The notes under the pieces are model-generated. The model ran no database searches, was not told the origin of the DNA, and saw only the letters and a list, made by a program, of their open reading frames with translations. From Bacteroidota bacterium (GTDB taxonomy: Bacteria > Bacteroidota > Bacteroidia > Chitinophagales > Chitinophagaceae): a stretch of DNA of 32,312 nt. Position numbers and translations under genes: made by a program. The DNA lies in contig JAUZNZ010000043.1 of NCBI GenBank assembly GCA_030706735.1, forward strand, positions 1-32,312, written 5' to 3'. This document shows positions 7,301-14,730 of this stretch, one piece after another. Numbering within the stretch: the first letter of the stretch is position 1; every line of letters starts with the position of its first letter.

Positions 7301-9984
7301 ATTTCGTTGGCGCCAACCTGACCCTGCCTGTGCCAGGCATCCCGATCGGCGGCGAGATCATCCCGCTCAGCCTGTTTGGGTTTGGTGGAGGAGTGTATCA
7401 CAATGTGAAGCTGGTGAATGATCCGAACAATAGTTCCCTCATCAATGGCGACGATCCCATGAATATGTTCACCCTGTCGCAAGGCACGGTGGGATTCATG
7501 GGCAGCATCACATTGGGTTCCAGCGATGAACAGATCCTGGTCGGCAAGGGCATCCTGGATGCCGAACTAAATGAGAATATGTCTTTTAAATCCTTCTCGA
7601 TCATCATGGCCGCATCGATGTTCACCCAGACACCCGGGGACGCTTCGACGGGGTTGATCACCGGGCATGGAGGGATCGAATATGATTTTTCCCAGCAACA
7701 GCTCAACGCCGGCATCGATGTGGACATCGCTGTACCGGGAGGATTCGCCCAGGGCAAGGGCAAGCTGGCGCTGATGGCCAATTTCAACACGGGCGATTGG
7801 TTCTTCAAGATCGGGGAAGCGGTGCCTGAGGATCAGCGCGTCAGCATGCAACTTTCCACACCCCTTCTCCGTCAGCTCAACTTCGATTTCAAAGCCTATT
7901 TGAACCTCGGCAAAAACCTCCGCCTTCCTTCGGATCTGGAAGCGATCTACAGCAGTGTGGAAGGAGATTTGGTAAAGCCGGCCAGCTATGTCGATCCCGT
8001 CAGCAACCAGGCAAAACCCTACCTAAGTACGGACGGCATGCTTTTGGGCGCCAAAGCCAGCGCGGACCTCGACCTTCGGTTCCTGATCTTTTATGCCAAA
8101 ATGGGCGGATACCTGGGCTTCGACCTGGCATTGGTCAGGACACAACGCAAATGCGACGACGGAAATATGGCCGGATTGAACGGTTATTACGCGATCGGCA
8201 AGTTGGGAGCGGGCTTCACGATGGATTTCGGGCTATATGTGGACGTATGGTTCTTCAAGGGGACGGTCAGTCTGGCGGCCGCGGATGTCGGGGTAGACAT
8301 TACGGCCGGCTTCCCCAATCCCCTCGTGTTGCAGGGATGGGCCTATGCCAGGTATAGCGTGCTGGATGACCTGATCAGCGGACAAATGAATTTCCGGGTA
8401 AGTTATTCGAGTGGCGGAGGTACGAATTGTTCCCTGCCGGCCAATCCATTCGGCGACCTGCCCCTGATCAGCGGCATCTACCCGGCCAACGGCGACCTGG
8501 CTGTAAATATCATGAGCAACATCAACGTCGCTTTCAATTTCCCTGTGAACAGCGAGTTTACGGTGAACACGCTCGACGAAAGCACCGGGAAATTCAGTAC
8601 AAAAACGCTGAAGGTCGTAGTCAGCCACCTCGAAGTCAAGGCAGGGGGCGGAAAGAATTATACCTATGCCGCGGACATGGACGCAAACGGGAATGCGACG
8701 ATCAGTGGATCCGACGAGGGAACGAAGATCTCGGCCATTTATCATAATGCCCTGTTATATGGATGGAAGAATGCGTTCGATGCGAATCGTGTACACCAGA
8801 TCAAACTGAGCGTGTTAGGGCTAATGCTCAACGAGAAAACAAAGGCATGGGATATCAAGGCGAGCGTGATCGATTCCGTCCTCACGTTTACTACAGGCGA
8901 ATGTTTAAAGCGGTTGGATCAAACCGATACGGTGAGCGTCGGCAGATTGGGCAATGTCGTGCTTGCCGCGGCGGCCAGGGCAAGCTATCCTTTTCCGAAC
9001 CAACGTTATTTTCTGCCGGGACAGTATGACCATGGCTTTATTCAGCTCGGCCGGCAGATCGATTGCCTGTCCGATCCGCCGCAGCAAAGCAAGTTGTCTC
9101 CCATCCACATCACCAAATACGATCTGTTCGCCAGGTTCATATCGGAGACCGACCGCTTCGAATCGCCCGTCACCCAACAGGGCTTGCAGTTGGTCTTTCC
9201 GATCCCCAACTTGTCCCCCGCCACCGTATATAAGCTCCAGATCGTAAAAAGGCCTGCATATAATACGACGCTGCAGGACGCCATGAGCGTTGCCCGCTTG
9301 CAGACTCCCCCGCCGAATAGTGTTACGAAGACGATCGATTATATCGGCCAGGACAAGACCCTTACCAGGAACGACGTTGTCGTACAGAACTTTTCGGCGG
9401 CCATGGTCACCTCCACGAGGATCGACGACGAAGAGATATACCACTACTATTTCAGGACGAGCCGGTTTAACAAGTTGCAGGAGAAGATGAGCGGGTCGGC
9501 TCAGGGAGGGGGCGTAACCTGGGCTTTGTATATGCCATCCTTCCAGGTCTCGATGGTAGAGGGTTTGGACGTCTATGACGCCAGTGGATATGCCTTTGAT
9601 GGATCGGGTACCGGTGAAACGGACTGGTTCATACCTCCGACGGTCAACCTGGATGAGAAATACAGCGATAATCCATGGATGCAAAAGGTGATCACTCCCC
9701 TCGTTACAAATTACAATATCATCAGTCCCTATGATCCGATGGCTGTCTACAACAACCAATGGAGCCTGATCAGTCCCGTGGGAGGCGGTAGTGCTTTTAC
9801 CCGGACGGTCATCCAGGGAGAAGAGCCCTTTGTCGTCTCGGGTGCGGAACAACCGTTGCAACCAAATGAGATCCCACTCTTACTCCGTTTTGGAGATAGC
9901 TTTTTCGTGACGCCCAATCTGAATAACGGGGTGGCTACTCCCGCAGTCAATAAGATATCTCCGAAGCTAAAAGTTATCAAATGA
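4372..9984 (+). CDS. Giant secreted beta-rich protein with TANFOR-like N-terminus
   Basis: This 1870-aa protein is predicted to be exported by a signal peptide ending LHAQ. The ATG at 4372 overlaps the barrel gene and is preceded by a purine-rich stretch; an ATG at 4399 would give a cleaner signal peptide. Residues about 35-180 resemble the N-terminal region of large Bacteroidota surface proteins labelled TANFOR (LPEGTYQVCVRAFD is characteristic). An FN3-like Ig segment follows (about 185-310), then a CPTC motif at 320-323. Residues about 330-1350 are long beta-rich stretches without a family I can name. An SbsA/Big_5-like Ig domain (ISGIYPANG, FNFPV) starts near 1364. No catalytic motif and no recognisable T9SS C-terminal domain are visible. 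It is probably a surface-exposed filamentous or scaffold protein that works with the adjacent barrel; that role is inferred. Confidence 0.8.
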   Translation: MGFLSKIKFMRLRSILLLVILTLYAGMHRLHAQQDISINVQVNRMADGSYPTRIYQFNNTPGLIMVNLINHTNTVQTLYLDGAVTGDNGVKIITARGYQPASLTLKPFETKILNAIEAGSLFDPNSLIYLSGNTSVKASVFGEQGLPEGTYQVCVRAFDASTRKPLSEEDPVGCSNIFTVASLEPPVILSPINEDSIRAVGPQNIVMRWTTPPGAPQSTQYRILLYEVMSNYYTLDNALLSQRQAFFDLTVQGTPLLLYSMQYPRLQEGRSYVMAVIASDPSGSVHFRNQGVSEPVQFTYAPKQSGSGIYALSANDLIVCPTCMNTIADTRAVDVSNIGIGDKLQIDGFTLEVTKLIGNSSGILRGSGKIKVPFLKFIPVEVRFDDEDGIQLNASKQVISGRVYGQRRNDAASMVPAYDPLQPNLTLNPATLQNFSQYLSSYLASNLSPDNALGYSLPVGLDNVGGVTIAITDMTFTPTSAIFNAGAELDIPEASMTVALGGSHICFSNSTMVCGTGRLYLEKDFVLAGTGLALLTKAGADDGTYIELGKDGMDHMRIKGQYSFAATLLEKKGGGTVNARLTVESTKSWSDWIASVQIDPFHITGNADFGFDPGTAWYDHSDKQNPPGIPATYEEGQTPTWRGFIIPQMQIELPPVIRSFANSQIMASAQNFIIDNQGVSGTLGADNILDIGSGSLGAWQYSVDRIEAVFVKNSFTTGNMRGQVVLPITDANDISSRLDYTCLLNNRNGLQFQFAIVPRNDINVPLWLVQLKLDATSSILVTAGGGSGFKAQAILNGDLSFKTDLGKPLGHVDLTLIGFNKLTLNSSAPFISDGQFVAGHSSPPKFLSGFPVSIPEGQSPSFVFKGNSAGLRVPLLIQLTEAQGQPSAAFSFTVTGSLRVDAQGRVSPDPNPSLSVDSIAVDGDLGPVSIHGHVRFFDQDDYPQWGEGVVGSLGATFQPGFSVKATALFGKKDFSYYFVGANLTLPVPGIPIGGEIIPLSLFGFGGGVYHNVKLVNDPNNSSLINGDDPMNMFTLSQGTVGFMGSITLGSSDEQILVGKGILDAELNENMSFKSFSIIMAASMFTQTPGDASTGLITGHGGIEYDFSQQQLNAGIDVDIAVPGGFAQGKGKLALMANFNTGDWFFKIGEAVPEDQRVSMQLSTPLLRQLNFDFKAYLNLGKNLRLPSDLEAIYSSVEGDLVKPASYVDPVSNQAKPYLSTDGMLLGAKASADLDLRFLIFYAKMGGYLGFDLALVRTQRKCDDGNMAGLNGYYAIGKLGAGFTMDFGLYVDVWFFKGTVSLAAADVGVDITAGFPNPLVLQGWAYARYSVLDDLISGQMNFRVSYSSGGGTNCSLPANPFGDLPLISGIYPANGDLAVNIMSNINVAFNFPVNSEFTVNTLDESTGKFSTKTLKVVVSHLEVKAGGGKNYTYAADMDANGNATISGSDEGTKISAIYHNALLYGWKNAFDANRVHQIKLSVLGLMLNEKTKAWDIKASVIDSVLTFTTGECLKRLDQTDTVSVGRLGNVVLAAAARASYPFPNQRYFLPGQYDHGFIQLGRQIDCLSDPPQQSKLSPIHITKYDLFARFISETDRFESPVTQQGLQLVFPIPNLSPATVYKLQIVKRPAYNTTLQDAMSVARLQTPPPNSVTKTIDYIGQDKTLTRNDVVVQNFSAAMVTSTRIDDEEIYHYYFRTSRFNKLQEKMSGSAQGGGVTWALYMPSFQVSMVEGLDVYDASGYAFDGSGTGETDWFIPPTVNLDEKYSDNPWMQKVITPLVTNYNIISPYDPMAVYNNQWSLISPVGGGSAFTRTVIQGEEPFVVSGAEQPLQPNEIPLLLRFGDSFFVTPNLNNGVATPAVNKISPKLKVIK

Positions 9985-10607
9985 GGAATATAATGGCTAT
10001 AACCCGGTTATGCGCATTGCTCTTGCTTGCCCGCCCTGCACAAAGCCAGCTGGCCCTGACGCGGAATGGCGCCCTGGCGGCACTGAACAGTAGCCTTGCG
10101 GCATCGGCGCGCAACCTGCCGCCGGTAAATCCGGTAAGCCTGGCGACGAACCCGGTTCCTGTTCCGCCGGTGACCAAACCGGTCAACCTCAGCAACCCCG
10201 TGCTCCTGCCGCAGGTCATGAACGACAAAACGCTATGGTTCACCTACCGTTCGCCCCTAACCTGGTGGACAGCGTATTTCAATTACAAGACTGCGGCGGA
10301 AGGGGCCATGATCGGCGGCTTTGCGCTGATGAGCCACCCGGAGGTGGCGATCGCGATGGCCTTCCTGGAGGATCAAGGACATTTCATCCCGCTGCAGTCT
10401 TTTAGCCCGCGACAGACGACGATGACGATCCGTGCGAATGATCCTGTGCCCGTGCAGTTTTCGGATGTACGGAACATTAACAACGCGACCGTGTCGCTGC
10501 GTGAATATGTCCCGCACCTGGCGGGATTTTACGCGGAGCTTCCGTTGAGCTTTCCCGGACCGATCAACATCCCATTCAATAACCCCAACAATGCCGTGTT
10601 GAAATAA
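9981..10607 (+). CDS. Small secreted protein, unrecognised, coupled to the giant protein
   Basis: This 208-aa protein starts inside the stop codon of the giant gene (ATGA overlap, 9981-9984), a strong sign of translational coupling. A Sec signal peptide runs to about residue 23 (RPAQSQ); an alternative ATG at 9993 would give the same mature protein. Residues about 25-75 are a low-complexity linker rich in Ala, Asn, Pro and Val (repeated NPV/KPV and PPV). The C-terminal half (about 80-208) is a compact beta-rich domain with many aromatic and Pro residues (LWFTYRSPLTWWTAYFNY). I do not recognise the family. A role as accessory or capping subunit of the giant protein fits the coupling but is not shown by the sequence. 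Confidence 0.75.
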   Translation: MRNIMAITRLCALLLLARPAQSQLALTRNGALAALNSSLAASARNLPPVNPVSLATNPVPVPPVTKPVNLSNPVLLPQVMNDKTLWFTYRSPLTWWTAYFNYKTAAEGAMIGGFALMSHPEVAIAMAFLEDQGHFIPLQSFSPRQTTMTIRANDPVPVQFSDVRNINNATVSLREYVPHLAGFYAELPLSFPGPINIPFNNPNNAVLK

Positions 10608-10618
10608 TCTGATCCATT

Positions 10619-12733
10619 ATGCGCATGTACAGATCGCTTTTTCGTCCGGGACTCTTTTGCTGCCTGCTGTTGGCGTTGGCCGGGCAAAAAGCCCATGCAC
10701 AGCAAAAACGAAAAGAGTACATGATCATGGGTCGTTATTTCGGACGGGCCGTGGTGTTGCGATGGGCTCCTGCTACGTCGCAAGCCTGGGAACGGGCCAA
10801 TGCGGCCGGCTATCGCTTGTACCGTTTTGATTTCAATGAAACGGAGAAGAATCCGCTTAGTAACCTGACCACCTTGAATGCCGTTCCATTCAAACCCTTT
10901 ACGCTCGACCAATGGAAAGAACGATTTGGGCCTGCAGATACGGCTGCGGCCATTGCGGCCGAACTGTTGTATGGCAAGAAATTCGAGACGGCGGTAAAGC
11001 GACAGGGTCAGCTGAGTTGGGGAGACGCCTATACGCAGGCGATGGATAGGGACAACCGCCTCGGGTATGCCTTGATGAATGCGGATATGCATCCGAAGAT
11101 TGCCGCGGGCATGGGGTGGCGATGGGAGGATAGTACGGCAGCGCCCGGAAGAGAATATGTATATATGTTGATCATTCCTGCCTCCGGTACGCATGCTGCC
11201 GATACGGTCTCGACAATGGTGTCTTCACGGGAGGCATACAAGAGGCCGGACATGCTACCCGTTGCGGCTATGCCCTGGGACAGGACCGTCACCTTATATT
11301 GGAATAAGCGAATGGCTGCACAGCTATTCGGGAGCTATTTCATCGAAAGGTCCGATGATGGAGGCCAACATTTCCATCGTTTGAACAAGTTGCCTTACTT
11401 CAGTAACGGCAAGAACGGCGGGAAAGAAGACTGGATTCAATACACGGATAGCATCCCCCGGAATTACATGATCTATTATTACCGGGTGGTTGGGTTGACC
11501 GCATTCGGCGAGACCAGCCTGCCCTCGTCCCCGGTTAAGGCATCGGGCCTGGACAAGACGGCGCCGGGCTCGCCACTCAATGTAAGGGCGGAAAATATTG
11601 GGGGCAGTCAGGTAAGGATCAGCTGGCAGAAGCCTGTATTGGAAAAGGACCTTGCCGGGTATCTTGTGGGCAGGGGCCATTCCGCAGAGGGGCCGTTCTT
11701 TCCTCTGGACACGGTACTATTGTCTCCGGAAAGGCAAAATACAATTGACCCTTCGGCGGTGGCCTGGGACGAGAACTTCTATATTGTCGCGGCCATCGAC
11801 ACGGCGGGTAATACGGTGCGCTCGCTCCCTGCCTATGTGATCATGAAGGATACCATTCCACCTGCCGCGCCCGTGGGCCTGAGAGGCAAGATCGATTCCA
11901 ATGGGCGGGTACAGCTACGCTGGCTTGCGAACAAAGAACCCGATGTGGAAGGATATAACGTGTACGTATCCAATAACGCGGCACAGGCGTTCTACGCAAT
12001 TACTCCCAAACATATACGCGACACCTCATTTGCCGATTCCATTACGCTCAAGTCTCTAACCCGCCAAGTGTACTACCGTGTATGCGCATTTGACAGGGCC
12101 GGGAATCCGGGGTCCTATTCCGACATTCTAACGCTTACGAGGCCGGACATCGTCCCGCCGGTTCCCCCGGTATTCAACCGTCTCCTGATCACGGATAGCA
12201 GCGTTACCGTGCAATGGGCGCCTAGCAGCAGTGAAGATGTTGCATGGCAGACCATTTGGAGGAGAGAGAAGAATGCCGCGGCCTGGACAAGGCTCGACTC
12301 CCTGTCGAAAGACAAATTTATTTTTATCGACCGCGGGGTGGAGCGCCTGAAGGTGTATCAATATAGCCTGAGGGCCATCGATAGCTCCGGTCTTTCCTCA
12401 GAATTTGCCTTTCCGCTGGAGGCGCGTATCTATGATAATGGCAGGCGAAAGGAGATAGATGAGCTCAAGGTGAATATTACGCCCGACCGGCAGATCCGCC
12501 TGTTTTGGACCTATAACCTGCCTGACCGCCTGCATGTGCGCTTTATCATTTACCGGAACTATAATGATGGGGGGCTGGAGATGTATAAAAATATCCCGGG
12601 GGAACAGAGCGTCTTTACCGACAACCGGCTGCCCGGACCGGGCAATTACCAGTATGCGGTGAAAGTCGTCACGGATGATGGCGGGGCATCGCGGCTGGCG
12701 ATGTCGGGAACGGTGCACTATGAAAATAAATAA
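10619..12733 (+). CDS. Secreted multi-fibronectin type III protein
   Basis: This 704-aa protein has a signal peptide ending AHAQ (about residue 29). An N-terminal FN3-like beginning (VVLRWAPATSQAWERANAAGYRLYR) is interrupted by a helical insertion (about 75-150). Four or five tandem FN3-type modules then follow from about 205 to the end, each with the usual pattern: a Pro-rich start, a conserved Trp in strand B (LYWNK, ISWQK, LRWLA, VQWAP, LFWTY) and a Tyr in strand F (YYYRVVG, YYRVCAFD, YQYSLRAID). Linkers such as DKTAPGSP and DTIPPAAPVG mark module boundaries. FN3 arrays in Bacteroidota surface proteins act as spacers or adhesion rods. No enzyme domain is visible. It lies 11 bp after the 208-aa gene and 15 bp before the IPT/NHL gene, as part of the same operon. 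Confidence 0.85.
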   Translation: MRMYRSLFRPGLFCCLLLALAGQKAHAQQKRKEYMIMGRYFGRAVVLRWAPATSQAWERANAAGYRLYRFDFNETEKNPLSNLTTLNAVPFKPFTLDQWKERFGPADTAAAIAAELLYGKKFETAVKRQGQLSWGDAYTQAMDRDNRLGYALMNADMHPKIAAGMGWRWEDSTAAPGREYVYMLIIPASGTHAADTVSTMVSSREAYKRPDMLPVAAMPWDRTVTLYWNKRMAAQLFGSYFIERSDDGGQHFHRLNKLPYFSNGKNGGKEDWIQYTDSIPRNYMIYYYRVVGLTAFGETSLPSSPVKASGLDKTAPGSPLNVRAENIGGSQVRISWQKPVLEKDLAGYLVGRGHSAEGPFFPLDTVLLSPERQNTIDPSAVAWDENFYIVAAIDTAGNTVRSLPAYVIMKDTIPPAAPVGLRGKIDSNGRVQLRWLANKEPDVEGYNVYVSNNAAQAFYAITPKHIRDTSFADSITLKSLTRQVYYRVCAFDRAGNPGSYSDILTLTRPDIVPPVPPVFNRLLITDSSVTVQWAPSSSEDVAWQTIWRREKNAAAWTRLDSLSKDKFIFIDRGVERLKVYQYSLRAIDSSGLSSEFAFPLEARIYDNGRRKEIDELKVNITPDRQIRLFWTYNLPDRLHVRFIIYRNYNDGGLEMYKNIPGEQSVFTDNRLPGPGNYQYAVKVVTDDGGASRLAMSGTVHYENK

Positions 12734-12748
12734 CCTTAATCGGAGAAC

Positions 12749-14698
12749 ATGAGAGCAAGCAAACCATTCCAAACCGACCGGGGAGCGGTCCCCGCCTGCC
12801 GAAGCATACCGGCGATCGCCATGCTCTTCGCGCTGTTGTGTGCCACCTGTGCCAAACAGAATGTATTCCAGGAGCCGCCGGACGCGCCGGCGATCGACAG
12901 CGTCGCTCCGGCCAGGGGTAAGGTGGGCACGCAGATCCGTCTGTTTGGGAGCGGGTTCGCCTATTCGCCGTCCCGGAATATAGTGAAAGTAAACGGCACG
13001 ATGGTTCGCGTCGATTCCCCTTCTTCAAGCACGGTCGTACTGGCGACCATAACAAGCGTTACCGGAACGGGCCATGTACAAATCACGGTAGACAGCCGGA
13101 ATGGGGAAGGCCCGATATTTACATACGACGAAAATGCGGTGAGCCTCAATAGCCTTACGCCCTCCGTGGGTTGGGTCGACACGCTCGTGACCCTCCGCGG
13201 CGCGGGATTCGGGACCAACCCTGATTCGGTAACGGTAGACTTCGGGGGGCACCCTGCGTCGATCCAAAAATTGTCAGATACGCTGATCCTGGCCGTTGCG
13301 CCGGATGCGCTCAATCAAAATACGGGGACCGTTGCGGTGACGGTGACCGTGAATGGAAGAGGATCAAACGGGCTCAATTATACCTATGCCGCCAAACCAC
13401 AGATCACCAGCGTAACTGTGCCAAACAGACCGGCGTATCATATTGCGGCGGGAGACACAGCCACGATCACCGGTCTGCATTTTGGGGTGTTGCAGCAAGG
13501 AGCCGTCGTCGAACTATGGCATACTCAAATCGATGTGGTACACCTTACACCCGATCCCGCCATTCTTTCCTGGAATGATAATCAGGTCAGGGTTATCATT
13601 CCCGCATACAATGAATCTGATGGCGCGTTATTGCAATTATTTGTGAGGCAAGGCAGCCAGTTTGGAGAAGCGGACGTGACCTACCAGGCGGCTGTTACGC
13701 AAGGTGCGGCCGTCGTTTCGACCATTGCCGGGAATGGCCTGCTCGGTCTGGTCGATGGTCCCGGTTCCAGTGCCGAATTCTCCTACCCGAATGGGATTGC
13801 GGTCGCCCCCAACGGCAATATTTACGTGGCGGATATGGGAGCCATACGCATGATCGACCAGGCGGGTCAGGTCAGCACCATTGCGGGAGCAGCCCTGACG
13901 GGATACCAGGACGGATTGGCCTCTGTCGCCCGCTTCGATCATCCATCTGCATTGCTCATCGATGCGGCTGGTGATATCTACGTGGTGGATAGCTACAACC
14001 ACGCGATCCGGAAGATCACGTTCAATCACAATCCGACGTTGACCCTGCCGCCGCAGGTCAGCACGGTTGCGGGCGGCACGAGGGGCAACCTGGATGGAGT
14101 GGGACAAGGCGCGGAATTCAACACGCCGGAGGACATTTGCATGGACGCACAGGGGAACCTGTTCGTAACCGACGCATATAATCATCTGGTCCGCAAGATA
14201 ACGCCGGGAGGAACGGTGACGACCGTAGCCGGAAATCCAACGGCTGGATATGCCGACGGTACGGGGACGGCCGCATCCTTCTCCGATTTCGGGCCTGACG
14301 GGATCATGATCGACGGCTCGGGGAATTTCTATTTGGCGGAGGCCAATGCCAACAGGATAAGGATGATGACGCCCGGGTATGTGGTCAGCACGTTCGCCAG
14401 TTTTAAATTCGGGTATGCCGACGGGCCGCTTACCGACGCTTACCTGCTGCACCCTTATGGCATGTGTCATGACCAATCGGGCGCTATTTACGTTTGCGAC
14501 ATCGATAATAACATGATCCGAAAGATCGCTGCGGGGCAGGTGACCCGCGTGGCGGGTTCGGGCCATGCAGGGTTCGACGACGGTCCAGGGCCTTCGGCGA
14601 CCTTACATGCACCGACGAAGATCGCCATTGACCGTCAGGGTAATTTATATGTGACGGACCTGGCAAATTATGCGATCAGGAAGATCAGCTTCCAATAG
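12749..14698 (+). CDS. IPT/TIG and NHL-propeller surface protein, probable lipoprotein
   Basis: This is a 649-aa protein. The N-terminus has a hydrophobic segment (AIAMLFALLCATCAKQ) with Cys near residue 34 that could be lipidated, although the lipobox is not canonical; an internal ATG at 12821 would give a shorter signal. Three IPT/TIG Ig-like domains follow at about 50-128, 129-213 and 215-308, shown by SVAPARGKVGTQIRLFGSGF and SLTPSVGWVDTLVTLRGAGF. From about 320 to the end there are five or six NHL repeats of the type VSTIAGN...DG...F..P.GI..D..GN.YV.D..N..IRKI, forming a six-bladed beta-propeller. IPT-plus-NHL proteins are common Bacteroidota surface proteins thought to bind carbohydrate or protein ligands. 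No catalytic residues are evident. Operon position suggests that it is part of the surface assembly or presents a ligand to the downstream sensor. Confidence 0.88.
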   Translation: MRASKPFQTDRGAVPACRSIPAIAMLFALLCATCAKQNVFQEPPDAPAIDSVAPARGKVGTQIRLFGSGFAYSPSRNIVKVNGTMVRVDSPSSSTVVLATITSVTGTGHVQITVDSRNGEGPIFTYDENAVSLNSLTPSVGWVDTLVTLRGAGFGTNPDSVTVDFGGHPASIQKLSDTLILAVAPDALNQNTGTVAVTVTVNGRGSNGLNYTYAAKPQITSVTVPNRPAYHIAAGDTATITGLHFGVLQQGAVVELWHTQIDVVHLTPDPAILSWNDNQVRVIIPAYNESDGALLQLFVRQGSQFGEADVTYQAAVTQGAAVVSTIAGNGLLGLVDGPGSSAEFSYPNGIAVAPNGNIYVADMGAIRMIDQAGQVSTIAGAALTGYQDGLASVARFDHPSALLIDAAGDIYVVDSYNHAIRKITFNHNPTLTLPPQVSTVAGGTRGNLDGVGQGAEFNTPEDICMDAQGNLFVTDAYNHLVRKITPGGTVTTVAGNPTAGYADGTGTAASFSDFGPDGIMIDGSGNFYLAEANANRIRMMTPGYVVSTFASFKFGYADGPLTDAYLLHPYGMCHDQSGAIYVCDIDNNMIRKIAAGQVTRVAGSGHAGFDDGPGPSATLHAPTKIAIDRQGNLYVTDLANYAIRKISFQ

Positions 14699-14730
14699 CT
14701 TACCATTTTAAAATCCAGTAGCTTTAATAC

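Noticed and set aside
8905-9861. 318-codon open frame on the minus strand
   Set aside because: It lies wholly inside the giant-protein gene, is Arg/His/Gly-rich, and has no domain or start context.
4372-9984. Giant protein as a toxin (contact-dependent or polymorphic toxin)
   Set aside because: There are no RHS/YD repeats, no pre-toxin motif, no C-terminal nuclease or deaminase motif and no immunity-like small gene; the downstream 208-aa gene encodes an exported protein.
13637-14566. 309-codon open frame on the minus strand
   Set aside because: It is a shadow of the NHL repeats on the opposite strand; the periodic composition comes from the repeat units.
13720-14690. Periodic DNA similarity that could be read as a tandem repeat or CRISPR-like array
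   Set aside because: The periodicity is protein-level NHL propeller blades with diverged codons. There are no identical repeats or spacers.
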